A stretch of DNA of 64,000 nt from CBDFHV01 sp965247705 (GCA_965247705.1 CBDFHV010000078.1:62001-126000); one strand, 5' to 3'; positions 1 through 8,687 are shown, numbered from the stretch's first letter. A program made the numbers and translations. Notes: generated by a model not told the origin, from the sequence alone.

Positions 1-500
1 GTGAGCTGGCGCACCACCTTGGGCTCGCCGGCCTTGGTGGTGTGGGTCATCATGACGAAGACCTCGCGAGCGCCGACGGCGATGTCCATGGCGCCGCCGA
101 CGCTGCCGCCCTTGGCGCCGAGCAGCTTCCAGTTGGCCAGGTCGCCGTTCTCCGCCACCTGGAAGGCGCCCAGGATGGCGCAGTCCAACCTGCCGCCGCG
201 CACCACGGCGAAGGAATCCGCGTGATGCACATAGGCGCCGCCGGTGATCAGGGTCACCGGCGACTTGCCGGCGCTCAACAGGTCCGGGTCGACGTCCTCG
301 GGGCGGGCCGGCGGCGGCCCCATGCCGATGATGCCGTTCTCGCTGTGAAAGATTACCTGCCGGTCCGCCGGTACATGGGGCATGCACAGCGTCGGCATGC
401 CGATGCCCACGTTGACCAGCCAGCCGTCCCGCAGGTCCTGGGCCAGCCGGCGGGCGATCTGGTCGCGGTCCAGGCGGAACTTGGAGGCAATGGTATTCAT
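1..500 (-). CDS. 3-oxoacid CoA-transferase subunit B (C-terminus cut by window edge)
   Basis: This is the beta subunit of a family I CoA-transferase, which moves CoA between an acyl-CoA such as succinyl-CoA and a 3-oxoacid. The first 166 residues are present and the C-terminus lies outside the window. The SENGIIGMGP stretch near residue 53 holds the glutamate that forms the covalent CoA-thioester intermediate in this family. GGAYVHHADSF and GAKGGSVGGAMD further on are also typical of subunit B. The start is an ATG preceded by a purine-rich GGAGGAC. The A-subunit gene ends 20 bases upstream, so the two are co-transcribed. The exact substrate (acetoacetate, 3-oxoadipate or other) cannot be decided from this fragment. 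Confidence 0.9.
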   Translation of the reverse strand, partial: MNTIASKFRLDRDQIARRLAQDLRDGWLVNVGIGMPTLCMPHVPADRQVIFHSENGIIGMGPPPARPEDVDPDLLSAGKSPVTLITGGAYVHHADSFAVVRGGRLDCAILGAFQVAENGDLANWKLLGAKGGSVGGAMDIAVGAREVFVMMTHTTKAGEPKVVRQL

Positions 501-520
501 GGCGTCCTCCTCGAGGCCCC

Positions 521-1195
521 TCAGGGCACATCCTGGTGGAATATACAGTATCGGCTGACGTAAATCCCCGGGGTGACCACGTGTTCGGGCTCGATGCCGC
601 CCAGGGGCACCTCCTCGAAGGCCTGGACGATCACCGTCTCGGCGGCGGTCGCCATGACCGGGTTGAAGTTCCGCGCCGCCTTGCGGTAGGTCAGGTTGCC
701 GAAGGGATCGACGCTGTGGGCCTTGAGAATGGCCACGTCGGCGCGGAGCGGCATTTCCAGCAGGTACGCGCGGCCATCGATGGTCATCGCCTGCTTGCCC
801 TCGGCGATCTCGGTGCCCACCCCGGTCGGCGTCAAAAAGCCGCCGATGCCGGCGCCGCCGGCCCGGATGCGCTCGGCCAGGGTGCCCTGGGGCACCAGGT
901 CCAGCGCCACCCGCCCGGCGTCGAAGATCTCCTTGAACACCCCGGATTCCGAGGCCCGGGGGAAACTGCAGACGATCCTGGCGATGCAGCCTTCCATCAG
1001 CATGCGGGCGATCCCGGTGGTGCCCGTGCCGGCATTGTTGCTGACGATGGTGAGGCCCTTGAGCTGGCGCTCGCACAGGGCGTCGATCAGCCCTTCCGGC
1101 AGGCCGCTGCGCCCGAAGCCGCCGATCATCACCACCGCCCCATCGGCGATGTCCGCCACCGCCTCGGCCGGGGTCCCCACCCGCTTGTTCTTCAT
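521..1195 (-). CDS. 3-oxoacid CoA-transferase subunit A
   Basis: This 224-residue protein is the alpha subunit partner of the CoA-transferase that follows it. The N-terminus has the CoA-binding GGFGRSGLPEGLIDAL segment, and NNAGTGTTGIARML follows at about residue 55. The family length is about 230, so it looks complete. The reading frame stays open far upstream, but the protein family starts at the ATG at 1195 (MKNKRVGTPAEAV), so that start was chosen. The A-then-B order with a 20-base gap is the normal two-subunit operon. It is divergent from the Rid-like gene at 1349. Confidence 0.9.
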   Translation of the reverse strand: MKNKRVGTPAEAVADIADGAVVMIGGFGRSGLPEGLIDALCERQLKGLTIVSNNAGTGTTGIARMLMEGCIARIVCSFPRASESGVFKEIFDAGRVALDLVPQGTLAERIRAGGAGIGGFLTPTGVGTEIAEGKQAMTIDGRAYLLEMPLRADVAILKAHSVDPFGNLTYRKAARNFNPVMATAAETVIVQAFEEVPLGGIEPEHVVTPGIYVSRYCIFHQDVP

Positions 1196-1348
1196 GCCAA
1201 CCTGTCCCTTGCCTTCGATCCGGGCCTTCCGATAGCGCACCCGCGCCGGCGGAGCAACCGCGCCGCCCGTCACCCCTTGCCGGCGCCGGGGGCTGTCTGG
1301 TTCCATGGGGGCCCGTTCCCGACGCAAGACGGCGGAGGCACCCCATCC

Positions 1349-1732
1349 ATGCTGACCAAGCACAATCCCCTCGACCTGACCGGCCCCCTGGCCCTGATCG
1401 CCCAAGGCGTCGAGGCGCCACCCGGCGCCCGCTGGCTGGTTACCTCGGGTCAGGTGGCCATCGGCGCCGACGGCGCCGTGCCCGAGGGCACCGAGGCCCA
1501 GTTGGAAGACATCTGGGACAAGTTGCTGGCGATCCTCGACGCCGCCGGCATGACGGCGGCCGACATCGTCAAGGTCAACTGCTTCCTGACCGACGCCGCC
1601 GACGTGCCCGTGTGGCGCCATGTGCGCGACCGCAAAATCCCCGGCGTCAAGCCAGCCGCCACCCTGCTGGTGGTCGCGGCCCTGGCCAGCCCCCAGTTCA
1701 AGGTCGAGATCGAGGTGATCGCCGCCGCCTGA
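1349..1732 (+). CDS. Rid (YjgF/YER057c/UK114) family protein lacking the catalytic arginine
   Basis: This 127-residue protein belongs to the small trimeric Rid family, whose RidA members hydrolyse reactive enamine/imine intermediates. The SGQVAIGADG segment near residue 34, the DIVKVNCFLTD segment and the C-terminal VEIEVIAAA are family hallmarks. In RidA the segment PARSxVEV supplies an arginine needed for imine deamination. Here the aligned segment reads KPAATLLVV, with alanine in that place. Family knowledge therefore predicts a non-RidA subgroup with a different or unknown activity. A GGAGG lies about 10 bases before the ATG. The gene is divergent from the CoA-transferase pair. Confidence 0.85.
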   Translation: MLTKHNPLDLTGPLALIAQGVEAPPGARWLVTSGQVAIGADGAVPEGTEAQLEDIWDKLLAILDAAGMTAADIVKVNCFLTDAADVPVWRHVRDRKIPGVKPAATLLVVAALASPQFKVEIEVIAAA

Positions 1733-1779
1733 GCGCGGTTGTCGGCGCTCCTTGGAATCAGCCGTCCGGGCGAGGGCTT

Positions 1780-2181
1780 CTACTTCCGGAACGAGGCCAG
1801 ATAGGCGATCAGGGCGTCGATCTCGGCGCGTGTCAGGCTGAAGTCCGGCATGCCGGCATGGGGCGTGGACAGCCATGTGCGCAGCTTCTCGTCGCCCAGG
1901 GCCGCGCGGCGGCCGACCGAGGGCAGGGTCGGCGCGGCGTCGGTCGCCTGGCGCTGTCGGGCGTCGATGGTATGGCAGTTGGCGCACCACTGGCGGGCCA
2001 GGGCCTGGCCGGCGCGGACGTCGTGCTCGGTCTGGGAGAACGCCGCCTCCGGCGCCAACGGAAGCAGCGCCGCCGCCATCAGCCAGCCCGCGGCCCGGAA
2101 TTTGTTTATGGCACGGTATCCCACGTTTCCGCCGGCTCCATGTTTCGACGGCAATTGGTGGTCACCTTCGGGGAGGGGCAC
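1780..2181 (-). CDS. small exported c-type cytochrome
   Basis: The protein has one covalent haem site, CANCH, in the mature part, and a GMPDFSLT segment whose methionine is the probable sixth haem ligand. It ends with the short EIDALIAYLASFRK helix typical of class I cytochrome c. A hydrophobic stretch ending near PEAAFSQ looks like a signal peptide, so it should act in the periplasm. The longest version has 133 residues, but the first 20 or so before the hydrophobic stretch are unusually long for a signal peptide. A later GTG near GNVGYRAINK may be the true start. The redox partner is unknown. It is convergent with the Rid-like gene. Confidence 0.8.
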   Translation of the reverse strand: MPLPEGDHQLPSKHGAGGNVGYRAINKFRAAGWLMAAALLPLAPEAAFSQTEHDVRAGQALARQWCANCHTIDARQRQATDAAPTLPSVGRRAALGDEKLRTWLSTPHAGMPDFSLTRAEIDALIAYLASFRK

Positions 2182-2270
2182 CTTCTATGCCTTGACCCCC
2201 ATCAAGGAGTACACTTAATCCCCGCCTAATCTGGGACCACAGGTCACCCGGCGAGCGAAGAGGTCATGGA

Positions 2271-2597
2271 ATGCAGGTACCCCTGGAAATCGTCTTTCAC
2301 GGCCTCGACCATTCCGACGCCATGGAGACCCAGGTCCGAGAGCGCATGGACCGCCTGGAGCGCTACCACGACCGAATGACCAGTTGCCGGGTGGTGGTGG
2401 AGAAGAACCACCGGAAGCACGCCAAGGGAAATCTGTTTCACGTCCAGATCGATATCCGCGTCCCCGGCCACGAAATCGTCGTCAACCGGGACCCGAAGGA
2501 TCATCATTCCCACGAGGACGTGGCGGTGGCGATCCGGGATGCCTTCTCGGCCGTGCGTCGTCAGTTGGAACACGTCATGGGCCGCAGTCACCGCTGA
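2271..2597 (+). CDS. HPF/RaiA-type ribosome-associated protein
   Basis: This 108-residue protein resembles the sigma-54 modulation/HPF family, which binds the 30S subunit and either dimerises or silences ribosomes. The pattern is a start LEIVFHGLDHSDAMETQVRERM, then a CRVVVEKNH beta strand, then FHVQIDIRVPGHEIVV, followed by a C-terminal helix from about residue 80. It is the short form and lacks the C-terminal dimerisation domain of long HPF. HPF usually sits near rpoN in proteobacteria. Here it stands in front of pcm, only 32 bases away, so the two are probably transcribed together. Confidence 0.8.
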   Translation: MQVPLEIVFHGLDHSDAMETQVRERMDRLERYHDRMTSCRVVVEKNHRKHAKGNLFHVQIDIRVPGHEIVVNRDPKDHHSHEDVAVAIRDAFSAVRRQLEHVMGRSHR

Positions 2598-2629
2598 GCC
2601 CCGGTGACCCACGGCCGAGGCCGCGAACC

Positions 2630-3316
2630 ATGTCCGACGAGGATTCGTACAAGTCGGCACGGGACCGCCTGCTGGAGGAAATACACCAGCATGCCCGCGA
2701 CACCCGGCGGTGGACCGGCCGGGACCGGTTTTCCGACCGGGTCATGGATGCGGTCGCCCGGGTGCCGCGCCACCTGTTCGTGCCCGAGGAAGCGGTGGTC
2801 GCGGCCTATGCGAACCGCCCCCAGGCGATCGGCTTCGGCCAGACCATTTCGCAGCCCTACATCGTCGCCGTGATGACCGAGCTTCTCGACCCCGGGCCCG
2901 GCGATCGGGTGCTGGAGGTGGGCACCGGGTCGGGCTACCAGACGGCGATACTGGCCGAACTCGCCGCCAAGGTGTTTTCCGTCGAAGTCATCGCCGATCT
3001 GGCCGCCAAGGCGCGGGAGCGCCTGACGGGGCTCGGCTACGCCAACGTGGCGGTGCGTGAGGGGGACGGCTGGGAGGGCTGGCCCGAAAGAGCCCCCTTC
3101 GAGCGCATCATCGTCACCGCGGCGCCGGAGCGCATCCCCCAGGCCCTGATCGATCAGCTAAAGCCCGGCGGCCGCATGGTGGTGCCGGTGGGCCCCCTGC
3201 ACGACACCCAGCACCTGCACCTGGGGCGCAAGGACGACGAGGGTATATTCCGGTCCGAATGGGTCCTGCCGGTGGCTTTCGTGCCGATGGTCCATGGGCG
3301 GTCGGGGGACGCGTAG
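2630..3316 (+). CDS. pcm: protein-L-isoaspartate O-methyltransferase
   Basis: Pcm methylates isoaspartyl residues with S-adenosylmethionine so that damaged proteins can return to normal aspartate. The 228 residues match the family length. The GQTISQPYIVAVMTELL segment near residue 75 is the Pcm-specific substrate region. VLEVGTGSGYQTAILAEL is the SAM-binding motif I, and IIVTAAPERIPQALIDQLKPGG is the later family block. The ATG at 2630 is preceded by GAGG about ten bases upstream. The frame stays open upstream through the HPF-like gene, but that extension is not part of the Pcm family. It is convergent with the Fic gene. Confidence 0.93.
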   Translation: MSDEDSYKSARDRLLEEIHQHARDTRRWTGRDRFSDRVMDAVARVPRHLFVPEEAVVAAYANRPQAIGFGQTISQPYIVAVMTELLDPGPGDRVLEVGTGSGYQTAILAELAAKVFSVEVIADLAAKARERLTGLGYANVAVREGDGWEGWPERAPFERIIVTAAPERIPQALIDQLKPGGRMVVPVGPLHDTQHLHLGRKDDEGIFRSEWVLPVAFVPMVHGRSGDA

Positions 3317-3380
3317 AAGCCTGCGCTCTCAACATTTCTTGCGGATCAGTGAACGGTGGTCGGTCCGTTGATCGCTGACA

Positions 3381-4439
3381 TCACGCTAGGCTGTACCATG
3401 TGCCCCGTCCGGCGCCGTGGCGTCGCAGGTGCCGGCGCGCGGTCAGGGTCCTGAGATGGTCCTTGACGGTGTTGCGGCTGGTGCCGGTGACCTTCGCGGC
3501 CTCCGCGACGGTGACCCGGCCCCGGCTCTTGGCGATGTCGAGGATCTGGGCCGAGAGGGGCGGTAGGGACTGGAGGATGATCCGTTCGCGCCTGATTTTC
3601 TCTTCCAGGGCCCGTTTCTGCGTGCGCAGAGCGCCGAGGATGTATTCGAGCCACGGATGCCAGTCGGGATCGTCCGTGCGCAAGGTGACTTGGGTTTGGC
3701 GCAGCGCGCGATAGTACTGTTCCTTGGTCCGCTCGATGGCGCTTTCGAGCGATGCGTAAGGGACATAGCCATAGCCGGCGCGCAGCAGGAGCACGGTTGT
3801 CAGTACACGGGACAGCCGTCCGTTGCCATCCTGGAACGGATGGATGGCAAGAAAGACAACGACAAAAACACCGATCACGAGCAGCGGATGGAGTTCGCCT
3901 CCGGCAAAGCCGTTGCGCGTCCAGGCGACCAGCGCTTCCATTTGCGCCGGCGTCTCGAAGGGTGTGGCCGTCTCGAACACGACCCCCCTGCTCCTGCCGT
4001 CGGGGCCAAACGCTTCCACGTGGTTGGGAAGGGTCTTGTAGGCGCCCCGGTGCCGCTCATCCTTCGTTGCGAACTGAAGCAGGTCTCGATGCAGCTGCCC
4101 GATGTGGTTCTCGGTCAAGGGGATGCTGTCGAAGCTCGCGAACACCGTCTCCATGACGGCGGCATAACCCGCGACCTCCTGCTCATCCCGGTCGGCGAAA
4201 GCCGTGATGTCCAGGTTGGCAAGAAGCCGGTCCACATTGCGATCCGACAGGCGCGCGCCCTCGATGCGGGTCGACGAGCCGATGCTTTCGATGGTGGCGA
4301 CGCGCCGCAGCCGCTCCAGCCGTTCGGGCGCCAGCCGCCCGAGCGCCGTCCAGGCGCCCTTGAACTCGTCGATCTCTGCGATGGTCCTGAGGATCGCGGG
4401 GGTGATCCCGATCGTCTCAGTCTTGAGCAAGTCATCCAT
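3381..4439 (-). CDS. Fic family protein (probable AMP-transferase) with winged-helix tail
   Basis: Fic proteins transfer AMP or another nucleotide group from ATP to a target protein. The core motif HPFQDGNGRLSR at about residues 200-211 carries the catalytic histidine. An N-terminal STRIEG at about residues 56-61 matches the [S/T]xxxE[G/N] inhibitory helix, so this is a self-inhibited class II member. The last 60 residues look like a helix-turn-helix domain (VTVAEAAKVTGTSRNTVKDHL), suggesting DNA binding or autoregulation. The chosen ATG at 4439 (MDDLLK) has GGTGGAAC upstream; an ATG at 4502 would add 21 residues. The gene is single, with no antitoxin-like partner beside it. The target is unknown. 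Confidence 0.85.
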   Translation of the reverse strand: MDDLLKTETIGITPAILRTIAEIDEFKGAWTALGRLAPERLERLRRVATIESIGSSTRIEGARLSDRNVDRLLANLDITAFADRDEQEVAGYAAVMETVFASFDSIPLTENHIGQLHRDLLQFATKDERHRGAYKTLPNHVEAFGPDGRSRGVVFETATPFETPAQMEALVAWTRNGFAGGELHPLLVIGVFVVVFLAIHPFQDGNGRLSRVLTTVLLLRAGYGYVPYASLESAIERTKEQYYRALRQTQVTLRTDDPDWHPWLEYILGALRTQKRALEEKIRRERIILQSLPPLSAQILDIAKSRGRVTVAEAAKVTGTSRNTVKDHLRTLTARRHLRRHGAGRGTWYSLA

Positions 4440-4560
4440 TGTTCCACCCATTTCCACCCGTTTCTGTGGCAGGTTTCTCTCCGATTGTCCATCCATTTTC
4501 ATCCAATTTATAGGGGACGCCAGCCTGGTGATGCGGCTGAAACGAACGCCGCGCCGCCGC

Positions 4561-4914
4561 CTACAACCGATTGTACCGCCGCAAGAAGTCCCGATGTTCC
4601 CGCCGGTACGCCAGGTACCGCGCTACTCGGAGTCCCTGGACCGCGACGGTGGCCGCCGCCCAGGCGCCGAGGCCGCCGGCGGCGACCAGGAGCCATTGGG
4701 CGTTGCCGGGGGTCAGGTGCCACGGGTTGGGGGCGTTGATGTCGAAGCTGGCGTAGGCGGCCAGGCCGAATCTCGCCGAAAGGGCGGCGACGAACAGGCC
4801 GAGGACGGCGAAGGCCACCGACTTGCGCAATTGCCGGGCGATGTAGGCGCGCTCTTCCGCCGCGCCGAGCAGGCGGAGGTTGTCGTCCCGGGGAGGGGCG
4901 GGGGGCTCGGTCAT
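4561..4914 (-). CDS. small two-helix membrane protein of unknown function
   Basis: The protein has 117 residues and is not recognised. Two hydrophobic segments are visible at about residues 33-55 (VAFAVLGLFVAALSARFGLAA) and 73-95 (WLLVAAGGLGAWAAATVAV). The N-terminus is charged and proline-rich, and the C-terminus is very basic (YRREHRDFLRRYNR), so both ends probably face the cytoplasm. It starts 10 bases after the aldo/keto reductase stop and is probably co-transcribed with it. No function can be inferred. Confidence 0.65.
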   Translation of the reverse strand: MTEPPAPPRDDNLRLLGAAEERAYIARQLRKSVAFAVLGLFVAALSARFGLAAYASFDINAPNPWHLTPGNAQWLLVAAGGLGAWAAATVAVQGLRVARYLAYRREHRDFLRRYNRL

Positions 4915-4924
4915 GGGCCGGCGC

Positions 4925-5947
4925 TTAGGCCCCCGACGGCCCCGTCCGCGGGTGCCGGCCGTCGATGGGATAGCGGGGATGCACCCGGCCCGGCGTCGAG
5001 GCCTCGCCGGGCAGGACCAGGGAATCGATCAGGGCCTCGTCTTCGGCGGTGAAGTCGCGATCGATGGCGCCGATGTAGTCGTCAAGCTGCTCGATGGTGC
5101 GGGGGCCGGCGATGGCGCTGGGCACCGCGGCGCTGTTCAACACCCAGAGGTAGGCGAACTGGGCCGCCGTCATGCCCCGCTTCCTGGCGTGCTTGTGGAT
5201 ATTCTGGGCGATCACCATGGAGTCCTCGTGGTATTCGGTGGCCATGATGATCTTGTCCCCGCGGCCGGCGCGGCTGCCGGTGGGCGGCGCCTTGCCGGGC
5301 TTGTACTTGCCCGTGAGCACCCCTCGGGCGATGGGGGAATAGGGCACCACGCCGATCCCATGGTGCAGGCAGGCGGGCAGGACGTCGATCTCGGGCGCCC
5401 GGTTGACCGCGTTGTAAAGGGGCTGGCAGATCACCGGCCGCGGCACGCTGAGGTCGTCGCACAGGCGGACGATCTCGACCACCTCCCAGCCCCGGAAGTT
5501 GGAGAAGCCCCAGTAGCGCGCCTTGCCCTCGGCGACGATGTCGCCCATGGCATCCAAACTCTCCTCCAGGGGCGTGTCGGCGTCCGGGTGGTGCAGGTAG
5601 TAGATGTCCACATAGTCCATGTCGAGCCGGGCCAGGCTGGCGTCGATGGCGGCGAACATGGACTTGCGATTGAGGTGACCCCGGTTGGGCCCCGGACCGT
5701 AGGAGGCGCCCGTCTTGGTGGCGACAACCCAGTCCTCCCGGTCGCGACCGATATGGCGGCCGGTGATGCGCTCCGACTGGCCGCCCGCGTAGGATTCCGC
5801 CGTATCGATGAAATTGATCCCCACCTCCCGGCAGCGCTCGATCATGCGCCCGGCGGTGTCGCTGTCGGTCGCGTCCCCGAACAACATGGTGCCGAGGCAG
5901 ACCGGCGAGACCTTGAGCCCGGTTCGTCCCAGGTTGCGGAATTCCAT
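4925..5947 (-). CDS. aldo/keto reductase
   Basis: This 340-residue protein is an NADPH-dependent aldo/keto reductase, a TIM-barrel enzyme reducing aldehydes or ketones. It begins MEFRNLGRTGLKVSPVCLGTM, the usual start of the family. FIDTAESYAGGQSE holds the catalytic aspartate and tyrosine, VDIYYLHHPD the catalytic histidine, and the YWGFSNF segment follows. An ATG 15 bases earlier is possible, but its own codons contain the GGAGG that is properly spaced for the ATG at 5947, so 5947 is preferred. The physiological substrate is not readable. Confidence 0.9.
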   Translation of the reverse strand: MEFRNLGRTGLKVSPVCLGTMLFGDATDSDTAGRMIERCREVGINFIDTAESYAGGQSERITGRHIGRDREDWVVATKTGASYGPGPNRGHLNRKSMFAAIDASLARLDMDYVDIYYLHHPDADTPLEESLDAMGDIVAEGKARYWGFSNFRGWEVVEIVRLCDDLSVPRPVICQPLYNAVNRAPEIDVLPACLHHGIGVVPYSPIARGVLTGKYKPGKAPPTGSRAGRGDKIIMATEYHEDSMVIAQNIHKHARKRGMTAAQFAYLWVLNSAAVPSAIAGPRTIEQLDDYIGAIDRDFTAEDEALIDSLVLPGEASTPGRVHPRYPIDGRHPRTGPSGA

Positions 5948-6068
5948 CGTTCGATCCTCCAAGCCATCGGCGGCGTGGCGTCATCCTAAGGTTGGTCCCG
6001 TCGATTGCCAACCGAGACCACCGTGCCTATCAATGACACAACGTCCACGTACAGCGGGTGATGCCACC

Positions 6069-7070
6069 ATGAGCGATTCCACCTTCCAGGCCCTGGTCTT
6101 GGAGGACAGCGACGGCGCGGTTACGCCGTCGATCCAGTGCCTTGACGACAGCCGGCTGCCGGAAGGCGACACTGTCGTCCGCGTGGCCTATTCGACCCTC
6201 AACTTCAAGGACGGGATGATCGTCAAGGGGTTGGGAAAGCTGGTCCGCCAGTATCCCCATGTGCCCGGCATCGATTTCGCCGGCACGGTGGAATCGTCCC
6301 AATCGGACCGCTTCAAGCCGGGGGACCCGGTGATCCTGACCGGCTATCGGGTCGGCGAGGTCCACTGGGGCGGCTTCGCCACCCGCGCCCGGGTGCAAGC
6401 TGACTGGCTGGTGCCGCTTCCGGACGGCCTGTCCCTGGCCGAGTCCATGGCCATTGGAACCGCCGGGTTCACCGCCATGCTGGCCGTCATGGCCTTGGAA
6501 GCCCACGGCCTGACACCCGATCCCGAGCGCGACGTCCTGGTGACTGGCGCGGCCGGTGGGGTCGGCAGTCTGGCGGTGGCCCTGCTGGCGGCGCTCGGCT
6601 ACCGGGTCGCCGCCAGCACCGGGCGGCCACAAGCGGAACCCTACCTGAAGTCCATGGGCGCCGCTTCCATAGTCGGGCGGGAGGATCTGGCGACGCCGCC
6701 GGCGGGTCCCCTCGGCGCCCAGCGCTGGGCGGCGGCCATCGACAACGTGGGCGGGCCGATCCTGGCCAACCTGTTGGCGAGCCTCGGCCACGGCGGAAGC
6801 TGTGCCTGCGTCGGGCTCGCCGCCGGCCCCGGGTTCCAGGCCTCCGTGCTGCCCTTCGTATTGCGCGGGATCAATCTGCTGGGGATCGATTCCAACCTCT
6901 GTCCCATGGACCGGCGCCGCCTAGCTTGGTCGCGACTGGCCCGCGAGCTCCCGAAGGACAAACTGGCCGCGGCGACAAGCACGGCAACCCTTCCCGACGT
7001 GCCCGATCTTGCCGGTCGAATTCTCGGTGGCGAGGTTCAAGGTCGGACGGTGATCCGGCTGGAAGATTGA
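6069..7070 (+). CDS. acuI: AcuI/YhdH-type NADPH-dependent acrylyl-CoA reductase (MDR family)
   Basis: This 333-residue medium-chain dehydrogenase/reductase matches the YhdH/AcuI group, which reduces acrylyl-CoA to propionyl-CoA. Visible features are YSTLNFKDGMIV, HVPGIDFAGTV, GWGxHWGG-like GEVHWGGFATRARV, and the Rossmann motif VTGAAGGVGSLAVALLA near residue 155. The C-terminal block LLGIDSNLCPMDRRRLAW is characteristic. The ATG at 6069 was chosen; an earlier ATG at 6061 is out of frame and stops at once. It is divergent from the aldo/keto reductase. The substrate assignment is by family only. Confidence 0.85.
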   Translation: MSDSTFQALVLEDSDGAVTPSIQCLDDSRLPEGDTVVRVAYSTLNFKDGMIVKGLGKLVRQYPHVPGIDFAGTVESSQSDRFKPGDPVILTGYRVGEVHWGGFATRARVQADWLVPLPDGLSLAESMAIGTAGFTAMLAVMALEAHGLTPDPERDVLVTGAAGGVGSLAVALLAALGYRVAASTGRPQAEPYLKSMGAASIVGREDLATPPAGPLGAQRWAAAIDNVGGPILANLLASLGHGGSCACVGLAAGPGFQASVLPFVLRGINLLGIDSNLCPMDRRRLAWSRLARELPKDKLAAATSTATLPDVPDLAGRILGGEVQGRTVIRLED

Positions 7071-7197
7071 GCCGGATTCGGCGCTTTTTCGGCCTTGCCG
7101 GGCGGAGTCGGCAACGACGGCGGGGTTTGGCCCCGGGCTTGCAAGGGACTCGGCCGATGGCGGGGCCGCCCCCTGATCGCCCGTGGAGGACCACATC

Positions 7198-7668
7198 ATG
7201 CGCCGACGACCATGGATCCTGTTGCTGCCCCTGGCGGTCGCCAGCTGCGGCTACGTGGACGCCTACGAGGAGGCGGTCCACGACATGGAACCGGCCTACT
7301 GCTACCAGACCATCGGCGGCGTGACCTGCTTCCGCACCCCCTACCACCGGGACGGTGCGCGGCTGGTCAACTACTTCGGACCCCACCCGAGCCGCTACGA
7401 CCCGCCCGATCCGCCCGAGTTGGCGCCGCTGCGGGCGCCGCCCGAGGTCAACTACTGGGTCAAGGACGCCGAACCCATACCGCGACCGGCGCCCACGGCG
7501 GCGCGCCAGGGCGAGCTGCCGTGGCTCGGCCGGCCGTTGGCGCCGACCCCCGTTCCGGCTCCCATCCTGCCGGCGGCCCCGCCTCCCGTTCCGCCCGCGG
7601 TCCCGCTTGCGGCGGTGCAGGCGAACGCCCTTCCGGCACAGGACGAAACACCCGCTACGGAGGAATGA
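7198..7668 (+). CDS. proline-rich lipoprotein, function unknown
   Basis: The protein of 156 residues starts MRRRPWILLLPLAVASCGY, a short lipoprotein signal peptide with the lipobox VASC, so it should be lipid-anchored. The middle has YCYQTIGGVTCFRTPY and the motif FGPHPSRYDPP. The last 60 residues are rich in proline and alanine and are probably disordered. A GGAGGA seven bases before the ATG at 7198 supports this start over one 15 bases earlier. I do not recognise a family and make no functional claim. Confidence 0.7.
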   Translation: MRRRPWILLLPLAVASCGYVDAYEEAVHDMEPAYCYQTIGGVTCFRTPYHRDGARLVNYFGPHPSRYDPPDPPELAPLRAPPEVNYWVKDAEPIPRPAPTAARQGELPWLGRPLAPTPVPAPILPAAPPPVPPAVPLAAVQANALPAQDETPATEE

Positions 7669-7793
7669 AGCCCGGCATCGGGCGAAGACCCCGCATCCCT
7701 CGTATCTCACATGGCATGGGCATACAAAATGTAGATGCAGGGAGAACTTATGGTTACACTGCGCGCGCCCCGCGATCCCGGAGACGCGCCACG

Positions 7794-8486
7794 ATGATTC
7801 GAGTCCCCGCCATCGGCCCGTGGACGTTCGCCCTATCGCTGTTTTCCCTGTCCGTATTCGCGCAGGAAGTTCCGGTCCCCGAAAACTACGGGGATGCGGT
7901 GCGCTGGTACCGCAAGGCGGCGGAGGCGGGCTCGCCCCATGCCCAGTTCTATCTCGGGCTGCGCCTGGAGCAGGGCATCGCGGCCCCGCCCGACATCGCG
8001 GCGGCGGTGCCCTGGTATCGCCGGGCGGCGGCGGCGGGGCACGTGGCCGCGCAGCTTAAGATGGCATCCCTTGCCTATGCGGGAAGGGGCATGGCCCGGG
8101 ACTTGGGCGAGGCGGCCCGCTGGTACGCGCGGGCGGCCGAAGCGGGCTCTGCCCAAGCCCGCTACAACCTGGCGCTGATGGTCGAGCGGGGGGTGGGAGT
8201 GCCCCGGGACCCGACCCGGGCGGCCCGTCTGTTCGCCGAGGCGGCCGATGGCGGCGTCACCGCGGCGCGGATGAACCTCAGCGTGCTGTACGCCCGGGGC
8301 GACGGGGTGTCGAAAGACCTGGTGTTGGCGCTGATGTGGCTTGAAATGGCCCAGGTGGCGGGGCTGGAGGCGGCGGACGGCTACCGGGCCGGCCTGGTCA
8401 ACCAGATGACCGGCGGGGAAATCGCCCGCGCCCTCACCCAGGCCCGCGCGCGCTTGACCAAAGAGGGTGCCGACCCCGCTCCCTGA
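7794..8486 (+). CDS. exported Sel1-repeat protein
   Basis: The 230-residue protein begins with a hydrophobic signal-like segment (MIRVPAIGPWTFALSLFSLSVFAQE). It then carries about five Sel1-type helical repeats, for example DAVRWYRKAAEAGSPHAQFYLGL, AVPWYRRAAAAGHVAAQLKMA and AARWYARAAEAGSAQARYNLAL. Sel1 repeats are TPR-like scaffolds for protein-protein contacts. The final segment DLVLALMWLEMAQVAGLEAAD is a divergent repeat. The ATG at 7794 gives the signal peptide; the frame is open further upstream without support. It lies 125 bases after the lipoprotein gene. The binding partner is unknown. Confidence 0.8.
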   Translation: MIRVPAIGPWTFALSLFSLSVFAQEVPVPENYGDAVRWYRKAAEAGSPHAQFYLGLRLEQGIAAPPDIAAAVPWYRRAAAAGHVAAQLKMASLAYAGRGMARDLGEAARWYARAAEAGSAQARYNLALMVERGVGVPRDPTRAARLFAEAADGGVTAARMNLSVLYARGDGVSKDLVLALMWLEMAQVAGLEAADGYRAGLVNQMTGGEIARALTQARARLTKEGADPAP

Positions 8487-8687
8487 GAGGGTGTCGATCC
8501 CAACCCCTGACGCGCAATGCCTCGGTCCCGAACCCCTTTCCCGCACCGCTGCCCGGTGGCGCGGCGCCCCATTCGGCGACCTCTTGCGGCATGCTGGCAA
8601 TCCCGCTACATAGCCGGCGGTGGCCATGGGCGGGCGTTTCGCACCCGATGGGTGGCAGCGGGGCCCTGGGCCGCCAGGCGCCGAAGG

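Noticed and set aside
2192..2220. Sigma-70-type promoter before the HPF-like gene (TTGACC, 17-base spacer)
   Set aside because: The matching minus-10 box (TTAATC) agrees at only two of six positions.
2384..3316. An apparent fusion of the HPF-like region with Pcm
   Set aside because: The upstream part is in the wrong frame for the HPF-like protein and is low in sense. The Pcm family starts at the ATG at 2630.
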